DNA of 22,784 nucleotides, taken from Pelargonium cotyledonis (lineage: Eukaryota; Streptophyta; Magnoliopsida; Geraniales; Geraniaceae). Under the pieces are notes generated by a model. The model was not told the origin of the DNA. It was given only the letters and a program-made list of their open reading frames with translations, and made no database searches. Where the stretch lies: assembly GCA_036897625.1 (NCBI GenBank), contig JAYMTA010000955.1, forward strand, positions 1 to 22,784, written 5' to 3'. Shown here one piece after another: positions 1-7,981 of the stretch; the first letter of the stretch is position 1; each line of letters begins with the position of its first letter. The position numbers were made by a program, and so were the translations under genes.

Positions 1-2
1 CT

Positions 3-2000
3 CTTGAGCTGTTGCGGAAGATGGAGGGGGGAAGTGTCAAGCCTAACGTAATTACTTATAACATATTGATAAATGGGCTTTGCAAAATGGGTAACATTGA
101 TGCTGCTTTTAAGTTGCTGAGGAAGATGGAGGTTGGAAGTGTCAAGCCGGATGTAATTACTTATAATACAATAATAGGTGTGCTTTGCAAAGCAGGTAAC
201 ACCGATGCTGCTCTTGAGTTGATGAGGAAGATGGAGGTGGGAATTGGCAAGCCTGACGTAATTACTTATAATACATTGATAGATGGGTTTTGCAAAGCAT
301 GTAACACTGATATGGCTCTTGAGTTGTTGAGGAAGATGGAGGTTGGAAGTGTCAAGCCGAACGTAATTACTTACAATACAATAATAGGTGTGCATTACAA
401 AGCGGGTAACACTGATGCGGCTCTTGAGGTCCTGAGGAAGATGGAGGTGGGAAGTGTCAAGCCTGACGTAATTACGTATAATAGATTGATAGATGGGCTT
501 TGCAAAGTGGGTAACACTGATTTTGCTTTTGAGTTGCTGAGAAAGATGGAGCTTGGAAGTGTCAAGCCGAACGTAATTACTTATAATACAATAATAGGTG
601 CGCTTTGCAAAGCGGGTAACACTGATGTGGCTCTTGAGGTCCTGAGTAAGATGGAGGTGGGAAGTGTCAACTCTGATGTAATTACTTATAATACATTGAT
701 AGATGGGCTTTTCAAAGTGGGTAACACTGATGCTGCTTTTGAGGTGCTGAGGAAGATGGAGGTTGGAAATGTCAAGCCGGACGTTATAACTTATAATACA
801 ATGATAGATGGGTTTTGCAAAGCGGGTAACTCTAATGCGGCTCTTGAGTTGCTGAGGAAGATGGAGGTGGTAATTGTCAAGCCTAACGTAATTACGTATA
901 ATACATTGATAGATGGGTTTTGCAAAGAGAGCAACATTGATGCTGCTGTTGAGTTGATGCGGAAGATGGAGTTGGGAAGTCTCAAGCCTGACATAATTAC
1001 TTATAATGCATTGATAGATGGGCTTTGCAAAGTGGGTAACACTGATGCTGCTCTAGAATTGTTGAGGGAGATGGAGTTGGGAAGTGTCAAGCCAAACGTA
1101 ATTACTTATAATGCATTGATAGACGGGCTTTGCAAAACGGGTAACACCGATGCTGCTCTTGAGTTGTTGAGGAAGATGGAGGTCGGAAGTGTCAAGCCTG
1201 ACATAATTACTTATAATGCATTGATAGATGGACTTTTCAAAACGGGTAACGTTGATGCTGCTCTTGAGTTGTTGATGAAGATGGAGGTCGGAAGTGTCAA
1301 GCCTGACATAATTACTTATAATGCATTGATAGATGTGCATTGCAAAACAGGTAACATTGATGCTGCTCTTGAGTTGCTGAGGAAGATGGAGGTGGGAAGT
1401 GTCAAGCCTAACATAATTACTTATAATACAACTGCTCTTGAGTTTCTGAGGAAGATGGAGGTGGGAAGTGTCAAGCCTAGCATAATTACTTATAATACAT
1501 TAATAGATGGGCTTTGCAAATTGGGTAACACTGATGCTGCTTTTGAGTTGCTGAGGAAGATGGAGGTTGGAAGTGTCAAGCCGGATGTAATTACTTATAC
1601 CACAATAATAGGTGTGCTTTGCAAAGCAGGTAATACTGACGCTGCTCTTGAGTTGCTTAGGAAGATGGAGGTGGGAATTGTCAAGCCTAACGTAATTACT
1701 TATAGTACATTGATAGATGGGTTTTGTAAAGCATGTAACACTGATATGGCTCTTGAGTTGCTGAGGGAGATGGAAGAGAGAGGCTTGAAACCTAATGAAT
1801 TTACGTATGACTCGTTGATAAATGGGCTTTGCATATCCGGTAACAATGATGCTGCACTTGAACTGCTGAAGAAGATGTTTGAGGATGGTGTGAAACTTGA
1901 CAAAATTACTTATGATACAGTAATGAAGAGTCTTTGTATGATGAAGAATGACCCTGGTGCCAATAGACTGCTTAGGAACTTCGAATCGTTGGAGATATAA
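3..2000 (+). CDS. PPR-A: P-class (RFL-like) pentatricopeptide repeat protein, 5' partial
   Basis: The frame is open from base 3 at the window edge to TAA at 1998-2000, so the start codon and transit peptide lie outside. Nearly the whole visible protein is 35-residue PPR motifs (core TYNTLIDGLCKAGNTDAALELL), numbered r1-r19 here. r1 starts at base 48 and units recur every 105 bp, except r14, which is short. Proteins of this class wrap single-stranded organellar RNA one base per repeat and promote end processing, stability or cleavage; RFL members are usually mitochondrial. r18-r19 carry the family's C-terminal signature (TYDxVM, then NRLLRNFESLE), also seen in PPR-C. Most repeats have the linker MEVGSVKP, shared with PPR-B, whereas r17 keeps the older EERGLKP form. 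RFL membership is inferred from cluster structure and similarity to PPR-B and PPR-C; the exact RNA target is unknown. Confidence 0.9.
   Translation, partial: LELLRKMEGGSVKPNVITYNILINGLCKMGNIDAAFKLLRKMEVGSVKPDVITYNTIIGVLCKAGNTDAALELMRKMEVGIGKPDVITYNTLIDGFCKACNTDMALELLRKMEVGSVKPNVITYNTIIGVHYKAGNTDAALEVLRKMEVGSVKPDVITYNRLIDGLCKVGNTDFAFELLRKMELGSVKPNVITYNTIIGALCKAGNTDVALEVLSKMEVGSVNSDVITYNTLIDGLFKVGNTDAAFEVLRKMEVGNVKPDVITYNTMIDGFCKAGNSNAALELLRKMEVVIVKPNVITYNTLIDGFCKESNIDAAVELMRKMELGSLKPDIITYNALIDGLCKVGNTDAALELLREMELGSVKPNVITYNALIDGLCKTGNTDAALELLRKMEVGSVKPDIITYNALIDGLFKTGNVDAALELLMKMEVGSVKPDIITYNALIDVHCKTGNIDAALELLRKMEVGSVKPNIITYNTTALEFLRKMEVGSVKPSIITYNTLIDGLCKLGNTDAAFELLRKMEVGSVKPDVITYTTIIGVLCKAGNTDAALELLRKMEVGIVKPNVITYSTLIDGFCKACNTDMALELLREMEERGLKPNEFTYDSLINGLCISGNNDAALELLKKMFEDGVKLDKITYDTVMKSLCMMKNDPGANRLLRNFESLEI
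48..1997 (+). repeat. 105-bp tandem coding repeats of PPR-A (r1-r19)
   Basis: Units start at 48 and every 105 bp to r14 (1413-1481, only 69 bp), then r15 at 1482, r16 at 1587, r17 at 1692, r18 at 1797 and r19 at 1902 (32 codons). Many units differ by only a few bases. r1-r7 show a two-unit (210-bp) alternation: LING/LIDG units with an IIGV/IIGA unit between them. r15-r17 closely match r1-r3. Confidence 0.9.
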
Positions 2001-2628
2001 GCTTGATGATCTGAGGGACTGAGATATTCAAGATTGCTGCAAGCGAAGCCAAATGTCAAGACTGGCTTTTCGATGAAGCCCTTGAGGAGGTCAGTTCTAT
2101 CCTTTGAAATCTCTGTAAAGATTTTCAAAACCGAAAATGTACCATTTTTTTGGTTTGTTGTGATAATATATGATTTGATATGTTTGTCTCAGGTTCAGAC
2201 ACTTGATTATGGTTGACCTTAATGTATCCGTGTCCTATGCATTCCAACTGCGTGTCAGACACTTGATTTTGAGCACAAATTGTGATGTGAAGACATGTCA
2301 AGAGCTGGCAATTTGAATACAAATCCGCGGGCATCCAAAATTCGATTTGACTTAAACTCTAGTTGTGACTGCAAACTTTTGATCGTTTTGTGTAATGAAT
2401 TAGTTGTGTAATCTGTATACATTCCAATACGATTGCAAATGCGTTGTCGTTGTATGCAATGAATACAACTGTGTAAAGTTTCGTATTTGAAGCAGTGGAA
2501 CAATACAGTAAAAGAAGAGTTAAGAGGACTTAGCTAACACATGAGCTTACAAATTGTTCATATTAGAAAAATGCACGTGTTTTTATCGGATATGTTTTTT
2601 TGCCATGTCATGAAAAAGAAATATCTTA
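2001..2628 (+). other. 3' flank of PPR-A, with a possible 3'-UTR intron
   Basis: Bases 2005-2095 resemble the 3' flanks of PPR-B, PPR-C and the relic at 6764 (shared words around GATxxTCTGAGGGACxGAGAT and GATTGCTGCAAG). A possible intron runs from GAG|GTCAGT (donor GT at 2090) to TTGTCTCAG (ends 2192); its acceptor resembles the one at 5235 behind PPR-B. A 13-base word, CAGACACTTGATT, occurs twice about 60 bp apart near 2194 and 2257. From about 2300 to 2628 I see only AT-rich sequence and no gene. Confidence 0.4.
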
Positions 2629-2666
2629 TTGGGCCCAACATAAATAATTAGGCCCAATATAAATAA
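2629..2666 (+). promoter_or_regulatory. Promoter block of PPR-B: two GGCCCA (site II) boxes and TATA
   Basis: TGGGCCCAA (2630-2638) and AGGCCCAA (2650-2657) run directly into TATAAATA (2658-2665), about 150 bp before the ATG. Site II boxes (TGGGCC/T) are known to be enriched in promoters of nuclear genes for organellar and translation proteins. A diverged copy with the same order (GGGCCCA, AGGCCCA, ATAAA) lies at 7528-7575, ahead of PPR-C. The start site is inferred to be near 2690. Confidence 0.6.
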
Positions 2667-2810
2667 ACTATATTGATAAAGCTCACCTTCTTCAAGCTCA
2701 TCCCCAAACCAAAGCATACTTCCAGTTTGGGAGCAGAGCTCAGCTTCTTCAATTTTATCCCCAAATCAAAAGGTCCAAAACCCTATTTTTTTTCTTTTCA
2801 GAAGAAGATA

Positions 2811-4859
2811 ATGGAGATCTCTGAGTCATCATTTGCTCTAAGGTCTGTTAATCCTTTTCCTGCTACTGTGTTGCTTGTTTGTTTTTATTCTCCAACTATT
2901 GGTGCTTCATCAAGAACAACTAGGACTTGTTCTGTTTCTCAAATTGTTGGTTTCAAAAACAAGCCTGTGATTGTTGGGGCTTTGGGTAGAAGAAAGCAAG
3001 GGAGTAATGGGTCTAGAGACAGTGAGAGTGAGAGGGAGGTTGAGGATGCAGTTGCTCTTTTCAAAAGTAAAGTCAATGATAATCCAAAGCCATGTGTTAG
3101 GGCATTGACCCAAATATTGAGTAGAATTGCAAGAGACAAGCATTACTCTCAAGTCATTTCTCTGTATAAGCTCATGTGTAGATTCAGAATCCCACCCAGT
3201 ATCTATACTAAGAACATAGTGATTAACTGTTATTGCAAAATGGGTGACATTGTTGATGCTATGGCGATATTGAAGGAGATGGAAGAGGGAAATTGCGAGC
3301 CTAGCACAGTTACTTATAGCACATTGATATACGGGCTTTGCAAAGTGGGTAACAATGGTGCTGCCCTTGAGTTGCTGAGGAAGATAGAAGAGAGAGGTTT
3401 AAAACCTAATAAAGTTACTTATAACGCATTGTTAAATGGGCTTTGCAGAGCGGGTGATGCTGATGCTGTCCGTGAGCTGTTGAGGAAGATGGAAGTGGGA
3501 GGTGTCGAGGCTGACCCAATTACTTATTCTAAACTGATAAATGGGTTTTGCAAAGTGGGAAACGTTGATGCTGCTTTTGAGTTCATGAGAAAGATGGAGG
3601 TGGGAGGTTTCGAGCCTGACGTAATCACTTGTAATACAATGATAGATGGGTTTTGCAAAGCGGGTAACACTGATGCTGCTCTTGAGTTGCTGAGGAAGAT
3701 GGAGGTGGGAAGTGTCAAGCCTGACGTTATTACTTATACTACAATGATAGATGGGTTTTGCAAAGCGGGTAACACTAATGCTGCTCAAGAATTGCTGAGG
3801 ATGATGGAGGTGGGAAGTGTAAAGCCTAATGTAATTTCTTATACAAAAATGTTAGATGGGTTTTGCGAAGCGGGTAACACTGAAGCTGCTCTTGAGTTGC
3901 TGAGGAAGATGGAGACGGGAAGTGTCAAGCCTGATATAATTACTTATACTACAGTGATAAATGGGCTTTGTAAAGCGGGTAACACTAATGCTGCTCAAGA
4001 ATTGCTAAGAATGATGGAGGCTGGAAGTGTCAAACCTACCGCAATTACTTATACTACAATGATAAATGGGCTTTGCAAAGCAGGTAATACTAATGATGCT
4101 CAAGAATTGCTGAGGAAGATGGAGGTGGGAAGTGTAAAGCCTAACGTAATTACTTATACTACATTGATAAATGGGCTTTGTAAAGCCGGTAACATTGATG
4201 CTGCTCTTGAGTTGCTGTGGAAGATGGAGGTGGGAACTGTCAAGCCTAACGTGATTACTTATACTACATTGATGGATGGGTTTTGCGAAGCGGGTGACAT
4301 TAATGCTGCTCTTGAGTTGGTGAGGAAGATGGAGGTGGGAAGTGTCAAACCTAATACAGTTACCTACAATATATTGTTGAATGGGCTTTGCAGAGCGGGT
4401 AACACTAATGCTGCTCAAGAGATGCTGAGGAAGATGGAGGTAGGAAGGGTCAAGCCTAATGCAATTACTTATAATACAATGGTAGATGGGTTTTGCAAGG
4501 TGGGTAACATTGATGCTGCTCTTGAGTTGTTGAGGAAGATGGAGTCGGGAAGTGTCAAGCCTGACATAATTACTTATACTGCATTGATCAACGGGCTTTG
4601 CAAAACGGGGAACACTGATGCTGTTGAAGAGTTGCTGAGGAAGATGGAGGTGGGAAGTATCAAGCCTAACGTAGTGACTTATAATACACTGATAGATGGG
4701 TTTTGCAAAGCGGGTAACACTGATGCTGCTCTTGAGTTCCTGAGGAAGATGGAGGTGGAAAGTGTCAAACCTGACATGATTACTTATACTCCATTGATGA
4801 TTGCGCTTTGCAAATCGGGTAACACTGATGCTGTTCAAGAGTTGCTGAGAAATATGTAG
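2811..4859 (+). CDS. PPR-B: P-class (RFL-like) PPR protein, C-terminally truncated
   Basis: The ATG at 2811 is chosen because the leader and start (AGAAGAAGATAATGGAG) are shared with PPR-C, and A at -3 and G at +4 give a good context; the frame is open upstream to 2673. The predicted protein has 682 residues. Residues 1-95 form a Ser/Arg-rich, acid-poor organellar targeting region, followed by 16 complete 35-residue PPRs (first at residue 96) and 27 residues of a seventeenth. The N-terminal pattern (LTQILSRIARDKHYSQVISLY, then NIVINCYCKMG) is typical of RFL proteins. The frame stops at TAG 4857-4859, where sister units read GAG, and a second TAG lies at 4872-4874 where they read AAG. Repeat-like coding continues to about 4955. 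The TYDxVM terminal motif of PPR-A and PPR-C is absent. It may be a functional short form or a decaying gene. Confidence 0.8.
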   Translation: MEISESSFALRSVNPFPATVLLVCFYSPTIGASSRTTRTCSVSQIVGFKNKPVIVGALGRRKQGSNGSRDSESEREVEDAVALFKSKVNDNPKPCVRALTQILSRIARDKHYSQVISLYKLMCRFRIPPSIYTKNIVINCYCKMGDIVDAMAILKEMEEGNCEPSTVTYSTLIYGLCKVGNNGAALELLRKIEERGLKPNKVTYNALLNGLCRAGDADAVRELLRKMEVGGVEADPITYSKLINGFCKVGNVDAAFEFMRKMEVGGFEPDVITCNTMIDGFCKAGNTDAALELLRKMEVGSVKPDVITYTTMIDGFCKAGNTNAAQELLRMMEVGSVKPNVISYTKMLDGFCEAGNTEAALELLRKMETGSVKPDIITYTTVINGLCKAGNTNAAQELLRMMEAGSVKPTAITYTTMINGLCKAGNTNDAQELLRKMEVGSVKPNVITYTTLINGLCKAGNIDAALELLWKMEVGTVKPNVITYTTLMDGFCEAGDINAALELVRKMEVGSVKPNTVTYNILLNGLCRAGNTNAAQEMLRKMEVGRVKPNAITYNTMVDGFCKVGNIDAALELLRKMESGSVKPDIITYTALINGLCKTGNTDAVEELLRKMEVGSIKPNVVTYNTLIDGFCKAGNTDAALEFLRKMEVESVKPDMITYTPLMIALCKSGNTDAVQELLRNM

Positions 4860-4955
4860 GTGGGAAGTGTCTAGCCTAACGCAATTACTTATTATACATT
4901 GATCAATGGGTTTCGCGAAGCGGGTGACATTGATGCTGCTGTTAGGTTGCTGAGA
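3096..4955 (+). repeat. 105-bp tandem coding repeats of PPR-B
   Basis: Units recur every 105 bp from 3096 (R1), counted back from the stop. R6 onward share the MEVGSVKP linker with PPR-A, while R2-R3 keep EEGNCEP and EERGLKP forms closer to PPR-C. R7 and R9 are near-identical in their second half (NTNAAQELLRMME). One further degenerate unit continues past the stop to about 4955. Confidence 0.85.
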
Positions 4956-5121
4956 AGAATTGTCTGGAATCTGGATATCTTCCTGGTGACATGGAATACA
5001 GGCAGGCGACTAGATATCCGAGATTGGTGCAAAGAAAAGAACAAGTGAATTGGAAATTTCTAATCCTTTCAATATATCAGTACTGTGTAAAGATCGGCTT
5101 GTTGACGAACCCCTTGTGAAG
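4860..5121 (+). pseudogene. Lost C-terminal coding sequence and 3' flank of PPR-B
   Basis: In the PPR frame, translation past the stop gives VGSV, a second stop, then PNAITYYTLINGF and EAGDIDAAVRLLRR, so this was coding. At about 4959 similarity jumps to a block that in the relic lies some 60 bp after the stop codon (GGTATCTTCCCGGAGAC at about 6848; ATATCTTCCTGGTGAC here). The terminal TYD repeats and the proximal 3' flank were therefore deleted. The block ends at a good donor, GAAG|GTGAGT (5122), paired with TTTCTCAG ending at 5235. Confidence 0.65.
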
Positions 5122-5235
5122 GTGAGTTATGTTATCCATTGAGTTACTGTAAATTTGCAATGTCGAATAGATTGTCAAATATTAGAATGCATGAGTTTAT
5201 ATTTTTGTTTTGAAAGGGTTTTATCCGTTTCTCAG

Positions 5236-5681
5236 GTTCCAAGATGACGATTGTACTTAATAGTCCAAGTATCCTGAAGCAAGAATTACTACTGATCAGA
5301 GAGTGCTTCTTGGGAGAAACCTTCAAGTTGGGTGAAGGTATTTTTCTGATATTGCACTTTCTTTGCTGTTAGCAGTCTCCGAATTTGCTATCAGAATTTG
5401 ATTTCCCGCTTTGCAGCTCCTTTCAGCTTTGTCGAAGGTCCTTCACTTGCTCTGCAGAGGCTTTGTGAGGTAGTTTCTTACATAAAGTGAATAGCATGAG
5501 CTGCATTTCGATTAGGCCCAAAATGGGATTGAACCCGACTCGTGGGAGATAGGGAAGAAATGAGGAGGTGGGTGATACCGGCGAAGACATAACCGTTGAC
5601 GCGGACGCCTTGGAATGAATAGTTGGAGGATCATCTGAAACTAACTCTACGCCTCTCGACAGGTCTTTTGAATCTATGTAA
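5236..5681 (+). pseudogene. Degraded PP4R2 (protein phosphatase 4 regulatory subunit 2) exons, copy 1
   Basis: Recognised from conserved peptides of plant PP4R2 proteins. Bases 5266-5337 give YPEARITTDQ and, after a one-base frameshift, LGETFKLGE; plant PP4R2 has a YPEAKLTSEQQ...SLGETF stretch here. A donor (GAAG|GTATTT at 5338) and acceptor (TTTGCAG ending 5416) join in phase to APFSFVEGPSLALQRLCE (5417-5469), matching FIEGPPFTLQRLCE. From about 5571, GDTGEDITVDADALE, a TGA at 5616, then IVGGSSETNSTP resemble the acidic tail (DMTIDMEAFEEIVGSSETNS). PP4R2 is a regulatory subunit of the PP4 phosphatase. The frameshift, stops and missing middle exons mark a pseudogene; kept introns mean it was not retroposed. 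Confidence 0.65.
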
Positions 5682-5699
5682 TGAAACGGGTAAACTCTA

Positions 5700-6590
5700 T
5701 TCGGGTTTTGGAATGTGTTCTCTCGAGTGAGGACGGATTGGTTTAGTGGTAAATTTTATGAACATACACATATTTGGCAAAACTATGCAGAGCTCATTTT
5801 ACTGAATGAATCCAGATTTGATTCAACTTTCCTTTGAAAATATGATATATTCATTACTAGGAAACAATCCATGCAATTGGGTTCTGAATTCTGTGAAATT
5901 ATGTGTCACATGGCCCTTAATTTCGACTGCTGACACTTATTTTAAGACAAAGTGAGTAAGCCAAATCAGTAGTAAATCACAACAATATATACGCTAATGA
6001 AACCAATAATAGGACACGATTTAACAAGAACAAACTGATGCGCAAATTTCAAATGTTCAAAACAATGTTCAATTGTCACGGACTTGATTAACATGACTAG
6101 GGTGTTCACGGGTTGGGTGGCCCATCCTGTTGGGGGTGTTGTGGTCTCACATTCACGAGTTAAAGTTTTAAATGCAACAATTGAATTATATGACAATTCA
6201 TTATTCTCTTCACAAGCATATGTAATGCAACGGTATTTAAAGTAATTCAGGATGAAAATAACTTTCAACTGTAAAAGACCTTAGAATTTTTTTTTTAATG
6301 ATGATTAGAAACAATTTAAAGCAAAGTAACATTAAAAAAAATAATCAATCAAATTTCAATAGACATACTCTAATAATTCAAAGGATAATTACATATAAAC
6401 CCCATATGATAAGATTCTATTTCAGTTGACACCCTCTTGAATTAATTTTTCGAACTTTCGATCAAAACAGTTATTTATTGTCATTAGTACCAAGAATTTT
6501 TTTTTTTTTTTGCTTCAAATAGAAGGAATCAACACAAATCGGTTTTGGTAATTGTTGATGTTGTTGTTTAAAGAATAAATTCCTCCCACA
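5700..6590. other. Gene-free AT-rich interval
   Basis: I find no supportable gene. A possible hAT/MITE-type terminus occurs near 6095-6130 (CTAGGGTGTTCACGGGTTGGG), a GC-rich motif in AT-rich DNA of the kind found at the ends of many plant hAT elements, but I see no matching opposite end. A T-run lies near 6497-6511. Confidence 0.3.
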
Positions 6591-6591
6591 G

Positions 6592-6760
6592 TCCCTCTAC
6601 TATTAGGTGATGGACTGAAATGGTCCCTAAACTTTAAAATGGACCGTGTTAGTCCCTGTACTGTCAAAAACTGAACTCACACGGTCCCTGCCGTCAGGTT
6701 CCGTCCAAATGGCCGTTAAATTGGCTGACGGGAAACGAGCGTCAGAAAAAGAAGAAAGGG
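6592..6760. repeat. Dispersed-repeat-like segment (GGTCCCT/GTCCCT motifs)
   Basis: The segment carries repeated AGTCCCT/GGTCCCT words, alternating with ACTGAAATGG and CCGTCAG/CCGTCCAAATGGCCGTTAAA. This style is familiar from interspersed repeats in many eudicot genomes. No coding potential is visible. It abuts the PPR relic that begins at about 6764. The family is not identified. Confidence 0.4.
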
Positions 6761-6763
6761 GTT

Positions 6764-6985
6764 GGGTTTAATAGTCTGTTGAGAAAGTTGAAAGCATTGG
6801 AGCGGTAAGCCTGATGTTCTGAGGGACCGAGATCGTGAAACGAGGTTTGGGTATCTTCCCGGAGACGAGGAGCTGATGAGTTGAACTAGATACCCGAGAT
6901 TGCTGCAAGTAACGGTGCAAAAGATAAAAGTGAAGCCAAATGTCAGTATTGTGTAAAGACTGGCCTTCCAGTGAAGTACTTGATC
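6764..6985 (+). pseudogene. Relic of a fourth PPR gene: last codons and 3' flank
   Basis: Bases 6767-6808 read FNSLLRKLKALER then TAA, matching the C-terminal ends of PPR-C (VNTLLRKMEALELYA) and PPR-A (ANRLLRNFESLEI). After the stop, CCTGATGTTCTGAGG is identical to the sequence at the PPR-C stop, and GGACCGAGAT, the CTTCCCGGAGACGAGG block and TACCCGAGATTGCTGCAAG match the PPR-A and PPR-B 3' flanks. The rest of the gene is missing upstream, where a dispersed repeat begins. This is the fullest 3' flank of the family in the window. Confidence 0.7.
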
Positions 6986-7208
6986 CTTTCAAGTTCGGAT
7001 TGAAATGACTTGATACGAACCCGAACTAAAAGGATGGTGAGTTTTGGATTTTCTTGGGTTTTACGTGCAAAATGTGTGAATTTGCCCCATCCAAGTCGGA
7101 AACTTATTGATCTTATGCATTTCTACAAATTCGGGTTTGAATTGTTCCCTCTATGAAAGAATAAATTCCTCCATTCTCCACCCGGCCTCCAATTTTTTTG
7201 CTCCTAAT

Positions 7209-7234
7209 TGTGTGTGTGTATATATATATATATG
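7209..7234. repeat. TG/TA microsatellite
   Basis: A short run of TG dinucleotides passes into TA dinucleotides. No coding or regulatory role can be supported. Confidence 0.8.
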
Positions 7235-7527
7235 TATTTTATGTAAGAACATTATTTGTTGTAATTGTAATAATACCGAATATGTATGGTGGCTCTTTGA
7301 TTTGATTCGAAATGGAGACCCGACAAGAAACGAGAAAAAGGAAGAAGGAGAAGTGTTTTCGTTTGATCCAAAGAATCTATATATATAAAAAAGATAGTTT
7401 CACTTTAAATTTTAGTTTGATCATACTTTCGAGCAACAACTATTTGTAAAACTTGATTTTTGTTTTTGTCAAGTGGACGTAGCTGTTAAAAATCAATGAT
7501 AAACAACCCCAAACAATTTTGCGTTAC

Positions 7528-7575
7528 TGGGCCCATTTGCGTTCAGGCCCATTCCATAAAAAACATATATTTGGG
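7528..7575 (+). promoter_or_regulatory. Promoter block of PPR-C, homologous to that of PPR-B
   Basis: GGGCCCA (7529-7535) and AGGCCCA (7545-7551), then CCATAAAAAACATATAT, follow the order and near-spacing of the PPR-B promoter at 2629-2675. Here the block is about 560 bp from the ATG instead of about 160, because extra sequence lies between it and the leader. Whether it still drives PPR-C is not known. Confidence 0.5.
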
Positions 7576-7981
7576 TTGGTTCGTATTGATTATTAGTGAT
7601 TGTAGTCGTTTGGTTTTAGATTTCGAGAGTGTTTCTTTCTCTCATGTTATTCGATCATTGAATATAGCTGCTCATGTTCTAACTAGGGCTTCTAATTCTA
7701 AGTCCGATCGATGTAATTGGTATCTCAAGCTCCGAGTACTGATTTGGTTTAATAAAGTTTTCTTTATCCTAAAATATGAGTCCGATCAATTCGATCTCAG
7801 TCCAATTAGATTTCATCTTTAGTTCAAATATAATCCTTTTCCGCTCCAACTTGAGAAACGTTTCAAATTAGAAAACGAGTATTAATTTATAACGTGACAT
7901 CTTCTTTAAGGTACCCTAAGCTCATTGGATGAATTTTCTTCTCCATAAGTTCTTACAAAAAAAAAAAAAAAAAAAAAAAAA
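7576..7981 (+). mobile_element. Truncated LINE-like retroelement remnant with poly(A) tail
   Basis: Bases 7588-7696 translate to SDCSRLVLDFESVSFSHV followed by IRSLNIAAHVLTRAS. This is the C-terminal signature of the RNase H-like domain in plant non-LTR retrotransposons (D-C-x-x-L, then V-x-F-x-H-V-x-R-x-x-N, then A-A-H-x-L-x-R-A). The sequence then runs to an uninterrupted 25-A tract at 7957-7981. RNase H near the 3' end plus a short 3' UTR and poly(A) fits a 5'-truncated LINE. Both sides match PPR-B (promoter before, AAAGCAT leader after), placing the element as an insertion between promoter and leader. I found no convincing target-site duplication; CATTTGC occurs at 7533 and 7983 but is short. 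Confidence 0.55.

Noticed and set aside
12..14. Base 12 (TTG) as a start codon for PPR-A
   Set aside because: The PPR frame is open to the window edge and mid-repeat there, so the real start lies outside the window.
48..1997. CRISPR or satellite array because of regular 105-bp direct repeats
   Set aside because: The period is exactly 35 codons, the frame is open and each unit is a canonical PPR motif.
2673..2810. Upstream in-frame start adding 46 residues to PPR-B
   Set aside because: The matching PPR-C extension runs through a poly(A) tract, and both leaders are conserved as noncoding up to the shared AGAAGAAGATAATGG start.
4005..4838. A 277-residue open frame on the - strand across PPR-B, and similar ones at 3432-3788, 1053-1340 and 9362-9670
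   Set aside because: They are antisense shadows. The 105-bp unit is a multiple of three, so any stop-free antisense frame repeats; the products are just repeats of reversed PPR sequence.
7496..7822. A 108-codon + strand frame as a host gene
   Set aside because: Only the middle part resembles anything, namely the end of a retrotransposon RNase H domain; there is no complete domain, so it is treated as element debris.
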